Shown: positions 10,451 to 23,090, numbered from the stretch's first letter. The stretch: DNA of 55,750 bases from Williamsoniiplasma lucivorax ATCC 49196 (GCF_000518285.1 NZ_JADH01000009.1:1-55750); one strand, 5' to 3'. A program made the numbers and translations. Notes: generated from the letters alone by a model not told the origin.

Positions 10451-10618
10451 AACATTACCTCTACTTAATCTAATTATATAAAGTTTTAGGTAAATAATAA
10501 AAATAAAAAGCTTTCATTTTTAAATTCATGCATTTAAAATTTCTTAATCAATTAGAATTAAAAACTACTTTTAGCTAATTTGCAATTTAGATTTGAAAAC
10601 TAATCTTATTTTAAAGCA

Positions 10619-10650
10619 TAAAAAAAGATTCATTTTACAATGAATCTTAT
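10619..10650 (-). terminator. Terminator of the small repeat lipoprotein
   Basis: Perfect 10-bp stem AAGATTCATT (10625-10634) / AATGAATCTT (10639-10648) with loop TTAC. On the minus strand it continues into TTTTTTT. It lies 25 nt after the lipoprotein stop. Confidence 0.85.
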
Positions 10651-10672
10651 AATTAAAATCTTGTAGATTTTA

Positions 10673-10972
10673 TTATTTTTTGTCTTCTTCAGTTCCAGGT
10701 GTTTCAGGATCTGTGGTTCCACCTTCTGTTTCTGGGTCAGTTCCGTTTTCTTCTCCTTCAGTTCCGTTTCCTTCTCCTTCAGTTCCGTTTCCTTCTCCTT
10801 CAGTTCCGTTTCCTTCTCCGTCAGTTCCGTTTCCTTCTCCGTCAGTTCCGTTTCCTTCTCCGTCTGGTTTACCAGTATCTTGTGTTGTTTCTGTTGGACC
10901 ACAAGCTACAACAGTTGCAGCAGTTCCAGCTACCAGCCCAAATGAACCTAATAATGTTAATAATTTTTTCAT
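10673..10972 (-). CDS. Small acidic repeat lipoprotein
   Basis: 99 residues. The leader MKKLLTLLGSFGLVAGTAATVVAC has a lipobox Cys24. The whole mature part is low complexity: six consecutive 7-residue repeats of the form (D/E)GE(G/E)NGT, then DPETEGGTTDPETPGTEEDKK. The mature protein is strongly acidic and surely unstructured. It resembles size-variable surface antigens of Mollicutes in design, but no homologue can be named. Ribosome site GGAAGATAATAAA then ATG. A well-formed promoter lies 60-90 nt upstream and a terminator directly downstream, so it is a single-gene unit. Confidence 0.85.
   Translation of the reverse strand: MKKLLTLLGSFGLVAGTAATVVACGPTETTQDTGKPDGEGNGTDGEGNGTDGEGNGTEGEGNGTEGEGNGTEGEENGTDPETEGGTTDPETPGTEEDKK
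10740..10865. repeat. Six tandem 21-bp repeats inside the lipoprotein gene
   Basis: Units begin at 10740, 10761, 10782, 10803, 10824 and 10845. The plus-strand unit is GTTCCGTTTCCTTCTCC followed by TTCA or GTCA, with single-base variants. Because 21 is a multiple of three, gain or loss of units keeps the frame, and most other frames stay open too, which explains the overlapping false ORFs on both strands. Confidence 0.95.
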
Positions 10973-11030
10973 TTTATTATCTTCCTTTTCTTTCCTATTC
11001 TCTTATTCTTTTAATTAGAATAACCATTTG

Positions 11031-11059
11031 ATTGTCTTATTTTTTTATTTTTTTGTCAA
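11031..11059 (-). promoter_or_regulatory. Promoter of the repeat lipoprotein
   Basis: On the minus strand: consensus -35 TTGACA (11054-11059), a 17-nt A-rich spacer with two 7-A runs, and -10 GACAAT (11031-11036). The start codon is 58 nt downstream. The homopolymer-filled spacer is a possible site of length variation. Confidence 0.6.
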
Positions 11060-11220
11060 GTCAAAATTTTTCAAAAATGGAAAAATTTTCTAAAAAAAGG
11101 GCAAAAAAGGGCATTTTTTAAAGAAAAAATACAAAAAAAATGAAAAATTTTATTTTTAAGCAATAAAATTTTTTCATTTTTGATCGGTCTTTTTTTTGTT
11201 CTTTTTTGCAAAATTTTGCT

Positions 11221-11252
11221 TATAAAAACCTTATTCAATAATGAATAAGGTG
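11221..11252 (-). terminator. Terminator of the secG-rnr-smpB group
   Basis: Stem CCTTATTCA (11229-11237) / TGAATAAGG (11242-11250), loop ATAA. On the minus strand TTTTTATA follows. It is directly downstream of the smpB stop. Confidence 0.85.
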
Positions 11253-11255
11253 CAA

Positions 11256-11702
11256 TTAATATTTATTAGTTTTGATCTTGCGTTCTAAATCACGTTTTTT
11301 AATTGTTTCACGTTTATCATAAAGTTTCTTCCCTTTACCTAACCCAATTTCCAGTTTAACTAAACCATCTTTAAAATAGAGTTTTAAAGGAATAAGAGCA
11401 AGTTTTTTAAGTTTAACTTCTTCTTCTAATCTTTTAATTTGTTTTCTATGAAGTAAAAGTTTACGGGTGCGATCTTCTTCAATCCCAGCCACATAATTAG
11501 CATACTCATATTTTTTAATATGCATATTTAAAATAAAGCACTCATCTTTTCTAATTAAGATAAAACTACCTTCTAAGGAAACATCACGAGCACGAATTGA
11601 TTTAATTTCAGGACCACTTAAAACTAATCCTGCTTCAATTTTTTCCAGGATTTCATAGTTAAAATAAGCTTTTTTATTTTGTGCAATAATCATTTCACCC
11701 AT
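11256..11702 (-). CDS. smpB: SsrA-binding protein SmpB
   Basis: 148 residues, normal length. SmpB binds the tRNA-like domain of tmRNA and guides it into stalled ribosomes. Family motifs: [14 protein letters not shown] at the N-terminus, [20 protein letters not shown], the core [13 protein letters not shown], and the basic C-terminal tail ([20 protein letters not shown]) that fills the mRNA channel. It has no UGA codons. The start at 11702 follows AAAGGGGGATTTT; an internal ATG three codons on is possible. It lies 16 nt after rnr on the same strand. Its partners in trans-translation, tmRNA and RNase R, are also in this window. Confidence 0.97.
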   Translation of the reverse strand: MGEMIIAQNKKAYFNYEILEKIEAGLVLSGPEIKSIRARDVSLEGSFILIRKDECFILNMHIKKYEYANYVAGIEEDRTRKLLLHRKQIKRLEEEVKLKKLALIPLKLYFKDGLVKLEIGLGKGKKLYDKRETIKKRDLERKIKTNKY

Positions 11703-11718
11703 AAAATCCCCCTTTTTA

Positions 11719-13836
11719 TTATTTTACTAGTTCAAAATCAATCGTGCGTTTTTTCAAATCAGCACCAACTAGTTTAACTTTAACTTTTTGCCCCATACGA
11801 TAGAATGTATTATCAGGTTTAGTTAAAGTATAATGTTTTTCATCATAGACTAACCCATCTCCAAGTGTTGAGATATGGACTAAACCTTCAACCATGTTTT
11901 CTAATTGAACAAAGAACCCAAATTTTAAAGCAATGGAAATCGTTCCATCAAAGACTTGACCAACTTTGTTGGTCAAATATTCAACCATACAAACTTTGAT
12001 AACTTCACGTTCACAATCAACTGATGTTTGTTCTGTGTCGTTAATAATTGGGCAAGCTTTGCTAATGAATTCTTCATTGCGTTCTAAACCAAATTCACGA
12101 GTATCATTTTGGATAATATATTGTTTTAAATAACGATGGACCATTAAATCTGAATAACGACGAATCGGCGAAGTAAAGTGAGTATAGCATTTTGATGCTA
12201 ATCCAAAGTGACCAATATTTTCTAAACCATATTTAGCTTTTTCCATATGTCTTAACAATGATAAATGTAACAATTCATTCTGAATTGGGTCACTAATTTG
12301 ATTATCAATTTGACGTAAAGTTTTATTTAAATTTTTTGGATCAATCATTTGGGCATTCGTTAATTTAGGATCAATTCCAAATGATTTAATTGTCGCATAT
12401 CATTCCACCAATTCTTCTTCTTGAGGTTTTTGGTGATTACGGTAAACAAATGGTAATTCTTTTTCAAAAACTAATTCAGCCACTGCTTCATTCGCACTGA
12501 CCATAAAGTTTTCAATTAGTTTTTCAGATTCACCAGTTTCACGAGCTTTAATTTCCACAACATTAGAGTTTTTGTCCATCACAATTTTAGCTTCACGAAC
12601 GTCTAAGTTAATCATTCCATTACTTTCTTTAATTTGACCAATTAATAAATGAAGTTCTTTAGCCACATCTAACATCTTAGCCACTTCATCTTGTTTAGTT
12701 CAAATTTTGTTAGCAAAATATTCATTAACTTCATGATAAGTTAATCTTGCTTTTGAAATCATAATTGTTTCATAAACTTTTTTGGTCAGCATTTTCCCAG
12801 CGTTATCAAATTCCATTTCACAAGCTAGGGCAAACTTTTCAGTATTTGGATTTAAAGAACATAAATCATCACTTAAAATTTTTGGTAACATCGGAATCAC
12901 TTTATTTGCTAAATATGTGGAATTCCCTCTTGACAATGCTTCATTATCCAGAGGAGTTCTTGGTTTTACATAATGCGAAACATCAGCAATCGCCACAATT
13001 AATTTATAACCTTGAGGCGTTTTTTCCACATAAATTGAATCATCTAAATCTTTAGAATCAGCTCCATCAATTGTGACAAGCAAAGTATCAATTAAAGAAG
13101 TTTGAGCTCTTCTTTGCATTTCAGCTTTTTCTTGAATGACAGGAATATTAACTTCTTCAGCATTCTTGATTGTTTTAAAATGAAATTCAGTTTTAATATT
13201 AAATTCTTCGGCAATCGAAAAAATACGGTCTGCTGCTTTTGTAGAATCACCAATAATTTTTTTTAAACGGACAAATAATTTGCGATCTTTAGCTTCTAAA
13301 ATTTTTGCTTTAATTAACATGTTTGGTTTTAAATCGAAATCTTTTTTATTGACCATCACTGTTCTTAAGTTAGCTAATGTTAAATCTGTGGGAATAAAGT
13401 CTAAAAAACGTCCATCACGAGATTGAACAATTTCCCCAATCACAAATTCTTTATCACGTGTAGCAATTTCAACAATTTGGGCAAAGGTTTTATTATCATT
13501 ACCATTTTGTAAAACTTTATAAACAACAACATCCCCACTAATCGCTCCATTAGTCATGGTTGGGGGGACAAAATCGTTTTCAGCATCAGGATTAGTCAAA
13601 TCTGAAACAAACCCAAAACCTTTAGGATTCATTCTTAATGTGCCAGCTTTATAAAATGAATCTTCTAAAAGATAAACATTTTGGGTTTGGGTTTGAATAA
13701 CTTTAAATTCATGATTTAAATCAATTAAAGCGGTATTTAATTGAGCTAAATCATGAACATTTAATTTGTGGGCTAAATTGTCAAGCGATAGTTGACAATG
13801 ATTTGTTTTTAAAACTTTTAGAATTTCTTTTTGCAT
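11719..13836 (-). CDS. rnr: Ribonuclease R
   Basis: 705 residues. 3'-5' exoribonuclease that degrades structured RNA and, with SmpB-tmRNA, non-stop mRNA. Order: N-terminal winged-helix-like part (1-60), cold-shock domains (about 70-220, with GFGFVSD), the RNB catalytic domain with [15 protein letters not shown] (about 255-270) holding the metal-binding Asp cluster, and [14 protein letters not shown]. The C-terminal S1 domain (about 620-703) contains [24 protein letters not shown] Trp codons occur near the RNB/S1 region. It lacks the long Lys-rich tail seen in gamma-proteobacterial RNase R. In Mollicutes it is usually the only processive 3' exoribonuclease. It is placed between secG and smpB, as in Firmicutes. 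Confidence 0.96.
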
Positions 13837-13871
13837 TGGTAAACCTTATTTTTCTACTATAAAATAAAACA

Positions 13872-14177
13872 CTATTTTAAAACAGTGTTTGTTAATATGG
13901 AAATGATAATTGTTAAGACAAAGAAAATAATTCCTAGTGACATCATCCAAAGTGACATTGTGCGTTCGAAACCACGTTCTTTAGTGTTAGAAAACAATTC
14001 TTCATTACCACCATTAAGGGCACTTAACCCAGTTTGAGATTTTTTATTTTGTAACATCCCAACAATAATCATAATAATCGAGATAATCATCATTAAAATT
14101 TCAAAAACAAAAACAATAGTGTTTTCAGTACCCTTGCTTGTTTTACCTGATTCTGCTAAAAGATTTAAAAAGTCCAT
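13872..14177 (-). CDS. secG: Preprotein translocase subunit SecG
   Basis: 101 residues from the ATG at 14177. A GTG two codons upstream (14183) is also placed behind AGGAAAGAGA, so the start is open between the two. Two membrane helices are seen: about 22-44 (TIVFVFEILMMIISIIMIIVGM) and about 76-97 (MSLWMMSLGIIFFVLTIIISIL). Between them is the polar loop with NKKSQTGLSALNGGNEELF, which matches the SecG pattern of Q-x(n)-GLSA-x-GG. It assists SecYEG translocation driven by SecA (37.3-40.2 kb). The secG-rnr-smpB order is the Firmicutes arrangement. Its 3' end overlaps a hairpin (AAACACT...AGTGTTT, 13867-13890). Confidence 0.9.
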   Translation of the reverse strand: MDFLNLLAESGKTSKGTENTIVFVFEILMMIISIIMIIVGMLQNKKSQTGLSALNGGNEELFSNTKERGFERTMSLWMMSLGIIFFVLTIIISILTNTVLK

Positions 14178-14400
14178 AAACACTCTCTTTCCTATTCATA
14201 TTAATAATACTACACCCTCACAAAAAATAATTGGAATAAAAATTATCTTATCAAATCTTTGTCATATTTTTGTTGGTCGGGAAATTTATAAATAGTGTGT
14301 TTAATGGTAAAATTAACATTGCTAGTATAAATTTTTAAAATTCATTTAGCTTGTTAGTTTGTTGTTTACCAACAAAAAATTATTAGAAAGAAAAATCATC

Positions 14401-15273
14401 ATGATGCAACATAACTCATTTTTAAAAAATGGAAAAACGATTATTAACACCCATTTAAAAGCCAATCATAAAATTATTGCTTATGAAATTTTGGCTTGGT
14501 TTGTGCTTGTGGTAGTTAACTTATTTTTAACACTTTTAAATGATCACATTACTATTATGCCTGTGACTGGAGAAGGTTATAAACAATCACTATCTTATAT
14601 TTTAGGTTCAATTGTTCTGTCTCCAATTGCAATTGTTGGGTTTTCCATTATTTGTACTTCGATTATTGATTATGTCATTAGAAGAGAAATTCGTGAAGGT
14701 TATATCACCTTATGAATGACTTCAAGTATTTCGAGAACTCAAATCATGATGTCGAAGATTATTTTTATTTGATTAGTTAATTTAATGGTGCTAGCTCCAA
14801 CTATTGTCCCAATTGTGATTTTTTCAGCAATTGCCACTGATGCCCACCTTTATATTGGTGATGTCTTTTTACAATTATTTTTATTTACAATTTACATGTT
14901 AATGTTTACTGGGGTTTTTGTTTTATTAAGTACGTTATTAACTGAAAAAGAACGTTTAGATAAGTTTGTCATTGGTGGAGTAATTTTATATGTCGTCGCC
15001 ACAACGATGATTAATAACTTATCTGAAAGCAAAACTTTTGGGCACTTGCAATGGATGAAATATATTAAATACATTTCTATTCAATCACTCTTAGTCAACG
15101 TTTTTGCTTTTGAATTAGTTGTCAGTGACACAGAAAAAAATGTGGTTAAGCTCATCATGCTCAAACCACAAACGTGATGAATTATTACATCAGTTTTCAT
15201 TAATCTTGGTTTGGGAACTGTGATTACATGATTAACTGTTTGGAATTTTAAACATAAAGAATTTATGATTTAA
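14401..15273 (+). CDS. ABC transporter permease, first of a pair
   Basis: 290 residues with six predicted membrane helices (clear ones near 20-45, 65-95, 125-150, 160-180, 195-215, 265-285), the ABC-2 type layout. It begins SFLKNGKTIINTHLKAN, which parallels GFLPSKIKINTHLKNN at the start of the permease at 16101, and both have GEISLWM/GYITLWM after helix two: the two are diverged copies. UGA Trp codons are frequent. The start is the ATGATG after AGAAAGAAAAATCATC; an in-frame ATG at 14359 has no ribosome site. Probably forms a heterodimer with the second permease, driven by the ATPase between them. Substrate unknown; an exporter is likely from the family. Confidence 0.8.
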
Positions 15274-15280
15274 AATTCCA
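15241..15280 (+). repeat. 12-bp perfect inverted repeat over the permease stop codon
   Basis: TGGAATTTTAAA (15241-15252) and TTTAAAATTCCA (15269-15280) enclose 16 nt, and the TAA stop is inside the second arm. There is no T-run, so it may be a processing or stability element between permease and ATPase rather than a terminator. Confidence 0.55.
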
Positions 15281-15396
15281 AATAAAGTGTAATTTGGTGA
15301 ATCTACAGCTAAAAGTAGTTAAAATCAATTTAAGAAAAATTTAAGCGAAATAATTTTTCTTATTTATTAAAAAGAAGGAGGACTTTAAATTAAATT

Positions 15397-16101
15397 ATGA
15401 TTCAAATAACAAATTTAACGAAAAAGTACGGAGAAAAAGTCGGAAACTTTGATATTAATCTTTCACTAAAAGAAGGTGAAACTTTAGGAATTGTTGGACC
15501 TAATGGAGCTGGTAAAACCACACTAATTAGACAACTACTAGGTTTTATTCATTCAACAAGTGGAAACATTACAATCAATGGCTTTGATCCATGAAAAAAA
15601 CGGGAAGAAATCATGAAATTCACTGGTTATGTTGCTGGAGAAATTAGTTTATATGATACATTCACCGGTTTACAATATTTAAAATTAGTTGCTAAATTAA
15701 AACCAGAAACTGAATGAGATTTTGTGGAAAAATTAATTAAACATTTTGAAATTGATGTGACCAAGAAAATTAAAAAAATGTCAAAAGGGATGAAACAAAA
15801 AATCGCCGTCATTGCTGCTGTGATGAATAAACCAAGATTTTTAGTTTTAGATGAACCAACATCTGGGTTAGACCCAGTGATGCAAGACCGTTTTAATGAA
15901 TTAATTTTTAAATTAAAAAAAGAACATAAAACAACGATCATTATTTGTTCACACATCTTTGAAGAAGTAATCAAGCTTTCAAGCCATATTGGTTTTATTA
16001 AAGAAGGAAAATTGATTGAACAGTACGAAGTAGAAGATAAAGATATTGAAAAATTAAATCAAAAATTCCAAAGTATCTTCGGGAAGGCAGATGCTTTATA
16101 A
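15397..16101 (+). CDS. ABC transporter ATP-binding protein
   Basis: 234 residues. Walker A GPNGAGKTT (about 35-43), the LSGGQ-like signature reading MSKGMKQK (about 127-134), Walker B FLVLDEPTSGLDP (about 147-159), then the switch His in CSHIFEE. This matches the DrrA/CcmA-type exporters that pair with ABC-2 permeases. Two UGA Trp codons. The AAGGAGGA ribosome site lies 14-16 nt before this ATG, farther than usual, and no nearer alternative start is evident. The stop TAA overlaps the next ATG by one base, so translation of the second permease is coupled. Confidence 0.9.
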
Positions 16102-17006
16102 TGAAATTACAAGGTTTTTTACCAAGCAAAATCAAAATTAATACTCATTTAAAAAATAACTGGGTACCTATTTTAGTATTTGGAATTGTTTGATTAGTCA
16201 TCACTATTTTTATTATGACTATTACTAAACTAACTTTATCTCATCTGCCCATCACAATTGCCCCAGCCGGACAAGTTGATAATGAATATAAAGTATTAAG
16301 TGATCCAATTTCAGATATGCTAGGAACATTTATTTTTGGAATTGTTGGCATTCTTTTCTTTTCAATTGTGACAACAACTATGATTTACCATGTCATTAAT
16401 AAAGAAATGAAAACCGGAGAAATTAGTTTATGAATGACCGCTCCATTAGCAAGAAGACAAATTATTCTTTCAAAAATTGTTTTTGTTTGAATCGTTGACT
16501 TAATTATTTTAACACCATCACTAGTTTTTATTCTTATTTGATCATCACAAGCTATTGATGCCAAACAACATTTTGGTTTTGTAATTTTACAAGCAGTGAT
16601 GTTTATTTCTTTCTTGTTCTTATTACCAATTATTTTTACAGTAATCTGTGTGGCATTAGTTAATTATGGTCGTTTAAGTAAATTTATCAATGCTGGAATT
16701 ATTGTTTATATGTTAGCAACTTTTGTTATGATTATGTTAAGTTCAACTAAAGGTCAAATTACTAACCCGCTAAGTTGAATGGGAAATGTTAAATATATCG
16801 CCATTCAGTCATTAAATGTTAATATTTTGAACTTTTACCCCCTTACTCTTCAAAACCATTATCTAATCGAAGGTTTTAGAGTGGCAAAAATAAATTTATC
16901 ACAACTTCCGTGATTCATTAGTGCTTTCTTCATTAATCTTATTTTATGTGCTGGATTGGTTTATTTAACAATTTGAAACTTTAACAAAAAAGATTTAGCT
17001 TTATAA
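16101..17006 (+). CDS. ABC transporter permease, second of a pair
   Basis: 301 residues, six membrane helices, homologous to the permease at 14401 (shared NTHLK start, INKEMKTGEISLWMTAPLARRQI after helix two, and IWNFNKKD/VWNFKHKE at the C-terminus). It has a larger extracellular stretch near 30-50 and 245-270. Nine or more UGA Trp codons. Its start overlaps the ATPase stop (TAATG). A bidirectional terminator follows within 5 nt. The permease-ATPase-permease order implies one heteromeric exporter; substrate not inferable. Confidence 0.82.
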
Positions 17007-17010
17007 TTAA

Positions 17011-17040
17011 AAAACTTGTTTGCAATCAAACAAGTTTTTT
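17011..17040. terminator. Bidirectional terminator between ABC operon and xre
   Basis: AAAACTTGTTTG (17011-17022) / CAAACAAGTTTT (17027-17038), loop CAAT, with T-runs on both sides. It serves the plus-strand ABC genes and the minus-strand hprK-to-xre operon that ends at 17040. Confidence 0.9.
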
Positions 17041-17261
17041 TATTCCTCTAAAAGGTCGATTACTTTCACTTCTAATCCTTGTGCTAATTTCACCAAGGAT
17101 TGCATTGAAAGATTACGTCTCGCACATTCAATTGCTGAAATATAGTTTTTATTTAAACCAGATCGAAATGATAATTCCTCTTGACTAATTTGTTGTTGAT
17201 GACGAATTTTTTTCACATTGTCAGCAATGATTTCTAAAATATTTGGATGTTCATTTTGCAT
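17040..17261 (-). CDS. Small XRE-family HTH regulator
   Basis: 73 residues from the ATG at 17261, chosen because CAGAGG lies 9 nt before it; a TTG at 17288 would lengthen it by nine codons. The whole protein is one Cro/CI-type helix-turn-helix: NVKKIRHQQQISQEELSFRSGLNKNYISAIECARRNLSMQSLVKLAQGL (positions about 14-62), with no sensor domain. It lies 4 nt after whiA and ends the operon. Its target is unknown. It could act on this operon or on lipoprotein genes, but nothing in the sequence shows it. Confidence 0.88.
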   Translation of the reverse strand: MQNEHPNILEIIADNVKKIRHQQQISQEELSFRSGLNKNYISAIECARRNLSMQSLVKLAQGLEVKVIDLLEE

Positions 17262-17265
17262 GTCT

Positions 17266-18201
17266 TTAAACCTCTGAAATTTTTTCAATTGTTCTAAAAA
17301 TATTACTTACCCCAGATTTCGTGATTTTATAGCCTTTATTGTGCATTTCTTGTTCTAACTCAACATAAGACATTTCTGGGTTCTCAAGCCTTAAATTAGC
17401 TAGTGTTTTAGCTTTATCAGACAATTCGCTGAATAAACCTTTGTGCTTTAATCAATTAATTTGTTTAATTTGTTTTTCGGCAGTGATTAAAGTTTTCGTT
17501 TGGTTAGAAATATCAATGTTTTGAATACGATTAATGTTATTTAAAAGGTCACGAGAAATTCTTTCATTTTCAAATGCCATCACAGAAACTGGGGCATCAA
17601 TTAATTTAATGAAATCAGAAACCATCGAAGATTTTTTAACATAACATAAGAATTTGTTATCACTGCGTTGCAAAATCTTGAAATCAAAAGCATATTTTTT
17701 ATTTAATAAGTTTTGAAAATAAGTAGCACTGGCTTTTTCTTTAAATTGCACTTCTAAGTGATAATTAATGGTTTCTGGGGAATTGACCGAGCCAATCGCA
17801 ATAAATAATCCAGCCACATAAGCTCGTAAAAGGTCATCAGTTTTTAAAACTTGAGGATCAATAATTTCAATGATTTTTTGATTCTGTTCATCATAAACTT
17901 GGATTTCTTTTAAAAAAGCTTCGACATTACCAACTAAAGTGATTTGAAAAGTTTTTTGTTTTTTTAAAGCTTGTGATTGCACAATCGACACTTCAATTTC
18001 ACCATGAAACAATTCTTTACACATTGAAAGAATAGTGCGGGCAATGCGATTAGAAATCGTATTTAACCTTAATTTAACTCCTGTGTTAGTGTAAATTAAT
18101 TCAGCATTATATTTAATAAAACCACAAAGTAGTGTTTGTTTTTGAAGGGGTGTAAAAGAGTGAGAAATAATCTCTTCTTTTACTTCTAAAGCAAATGACA
18201 T
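17266..18201 (-). CDS. whiA: WhiA-type DNA-binding protein
   Basis: 311 residues, the usual WhiA length. Order: N-terminal LAGLIDADG-like domain (SFALEVKEEIISH, RAYVAGLFIAIGSVNSPE near 125-142, HLEVQF) without endonuclease catalytic residues, then the C-terminal helix-turn-helix (about 255-305, LANLRLENPEMSYVELEQEM). In Actinobacteria WhiA is a sporulation activator; in Firmicutes it affects chromosome segregation and in Mollicutes it has been linked to ribosomal protein gene control. Ribosome site AAAGGTGAGAAATC before the ATG. Part of the hprK-lgt-trxB-lgt-whiA-xre operon, close to the Firmicutes order. Confidence 0.95.
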
Positions 18202-18219
18202 GATTTCTCACCTTTTTTT

Positions 18220-19581
18220 CTATTTATTTTTAGCTTCTAATTTTTCAAGTTTAGCTTTCGCTTTTTCTTGTTTCAATTTATTTTTATCACTAATAGTTGT
18301 TTCGGTTTTTAATACAATATTAGTTGGTGCATTGATCAAGAAATATTCTTTTTCATAAATGTAACCAGTTCTTCTAAAGAGTTGAGGGACCCCAATTTGG
18401 GTAATAATCATTCCCAACAACCCAATCAAGGCACTTAACCCAATCAGGGTCAATGACAATGGCATATTGTACATCACAAATAATCCATCTTGAGATCTCG
18501 ACATCTCTAAAACAAAACGCACAACATTTCAACCAAAGATGAAGGCAAATGCTTCCATCCCCACTTTCGGAATTCAATATTTATCTGGATTATTAGCTTT
18601 GATTAAAGCAGTGTTTGTTTTTCATCTTTTTTGCAATTTGGAAGCTGATGATTCCTGAATTGCTTGGCTTGTTAAAATAAATCCTTCTTTTGCTTTTTCA
18701 TTAACATTTTTATAGTAGGCATTATCCCAAACTTGTGAAAATGTTTTTTTGGTGTCTGATTTTAATCATGGAGCAATAAAGTGTAAACAAGTAAATCCTC
18801 AATTAATCACATATTGTCCTGGATGTTTTTTGGCTGGTTTTGGTCCTAATCATTTTCCAATATTAGGGATAATAAAAGTGATGATTATTCAAACAAGCAA
18901 TAAAGCTAGTGATTCAATTAAGAAAATTGGTTGCATTTGTCAAACTTCACCTGTTGACTTATCCATGGCTAAAGTGTTTTTAAAAAGTCAACCAAATGGT
19001 CCATCATATAAGTATTGATAGTGATCAATACTAATTTGACTAATATCAACTGTCTCACCCCCCGAAGATCCAGTTAGCATCCCAACTTGGAATCATTTTG
19101 GTCCAGTTAGTTCATGGTTGAAAAAGTTACCTCAACGTCCAATAATTTGACCTAATAAAACGTTTGGTAAAATGGCATCAGTATAAGTTAAAAGCGAAAC
19201 CTTCGTTTTTCGCCCGATAAAGAATAGGACGGGTAAACCAACAATGATTCCTCCATAAACTCCTCCATGAATTGACATTCCTCCATCTCAAAAAGCAAAT
19301 AATTTTAAAAATCCAACAAAATCTTCAATTCCTTTATGATCGTAATTTAGTTTTCCAAAAAAACTAGCACCAAATAAAGAGGCAGGAATAATAAAAACAG
19401 TTCCAATTGCAATCGCTGAAAGACTTAAACCTTTTTTTCGGAATTTATAGATTGAATAAAGAATGGCAAAGACCATTCCTAAAGTCATTGTGAATGCATA
19501 AACATGGAACCCACCATAATCGGCTTTAATATCTGGTGTGGAGACTAATTTTCAATCCTCACCTAATCATTCTTCAAACAT
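18220..19581 (-). CDS. lgt: Prolipoprotein diacylglyceryl transferase, canonical copy
   Basis: 453 residues, far longer than the ~270-290 typical of bacteria. It transfers diacylglyceryl from phosphatidylglycerol to the lipobox Cys. All main motifs are present: N-terminal FHVYAFTMTLG (conserved Tyr), WDGGMSIHGGVYGG with the conserved His, GQIIGRWGNFFNHE with Arg, Asn and Glu, and NVVRFVLEMSR near the C-terminal helices. The extra length is a hydrophilic insert (about 235-320) and a basic C-terminal tail (LKQEKAKAKLEKLEAKNK). Ribosome site AAGGAGCAATGCG. It lies 15 nt after trxB. Substrates in this window include the lipoproteins at 3-7, 10.7 and 25 kb. Confidence 0.95.
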
Positions 19582-19596
19582 CGCATTGCTCCTTTT

Positions 19597-22030
<2,434 letters not shown>

Positions 22031-22041
22031 ATTACCTCTCT

Positions 22042-22983
22042 CTATTTGTCGTCAATAAAATCTTCCATTCTTTGCCCAACTAATTCGACGACATCTTTGG
22101 CTTTACCAGTTTCTTTAATTTTCAATTGTGCGACTGCTGTTTCAATTAAATTAGCAATATTTCTTCCAGCTTTAACTGGGATTTTTAAATATGGAATGTT
22201 TTGATCTAAAATGCTCACATTTTTATATTCATTCCCTAAACGGTCTGTATCATCAATTCCGTGTTGACCAAAAGGAATTAATTCTATTTGCATATTAATT
22301 TCAGTTTCAGTCATAATTGCTTGATACCCATTAGTTCAAGAAACATCAACAATCCCAATTCCTCTCATTTCAATTAAATTTTGTAAAATCGGATGTGATT
22401 TCCCATAAATTTTATTATTTTTATTAATTAAAACAATGCGGTCATCACCAACAAACATATGGTTTCTTTTAATAATATCCATCGTAGTTTCTGATTTACC
22501 AATCCCACTAGCTCCAGTAATTAAAATTCCTTTACCAAAGATATTCACTAGAGATGCATGCATCTCTAGTTGAGGAGCAAAATAATCATCATATTCATCA
22601 AGAATTTTTTTAGTTAAAGTTGATGTTGAAATATCCATATTTGCAAACAATAATGGAAAATTTAATTTTTGAGCAACAGCAACTAATTGTGGGTCATGAA
22701 ATTTTTTAGTTACGATAATCCCAGGAATCCCACACTTAATTAATGTTTCATATTTTTCAGTTTTCACAGCATCATCAAATTGCTGCATATAATGAAATTC
22801 TTTTGAAGATAGTAGGACAAGACGTCTTAAATTATCTGTCATTGTTTCAAAAAAACCAGCCAATTCTAAACCAGCACGGTTCAAACCATATGATTTGATT
22901 TGAGTGTGAGAAATTTTATCTTGACCAGATAAAATTTCTAAATTAAATTTGCTTGCAATATCACATAAAAAAAGTTTTTTCAT
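22042..22983 (-). CDS. hprK: HPr kinase/phosphorylase
   Basis: 313 residues. Bifunctional enzyme that phosphorylates and dephosphorylates Ser46 of HPr, setting PTS flux. Walker A GASGIGKSE at about 158-166, VGDDRIVL after it, and the HprK signature NLIEMRGIGIVDVS at about 202-215. The C-terminal dimer/hexamer region includes IELIPFGQHGIDDTDRLG. Two UGA Trp codons near 218-223. It is the first gene of the operon, with its own -10 box 24 nt upstream and the terminator of the preceding gene just behind that. It acts on the same sugar system as the EIIC at 7.3-9.6 kb. Confidence 0.96.
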
Positions 22984-23006
22984 TTTCGCTCTCTTTTCTT
23001 ATATAG

Positions 23007-23012
23007 ATTATA
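23007..23012 (-). promoter_or_regulatory. -10 box of the hprK operon
   Basis: TATAAT on the minus strand, 23 nt before the hprK ATG. The region 17 nt further up has no good -35 match. It lies downstream of a terminator, so the hprK-to-xre operon can start here. Confidence 0.55.
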
Positions 23013-23090
23013 CTTGGTTTGCGTTCAAAATTGGTTTTTGATATTTTATTTTACACGATTCATAAAACAATGAAAAAGTGATTTTATGGA

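Noticed and set aside
10680-11031. Several overlapping ORFs on both strands over the lipoprotein repeats
   Set aside because: They arise because the 21-bp repeat keeps most frames open. Only the minus-strand frame with a lipobox leader, ribosome site and promoter is credible.
11719-13836. rnr, uvrA, atpA, secA and others appear as broken genes in a standard-code reading
   Set aside because: Every interruption is an in-frame UGA at a position where Trp is expected; the frames are continuous in code 4, so they are intact.
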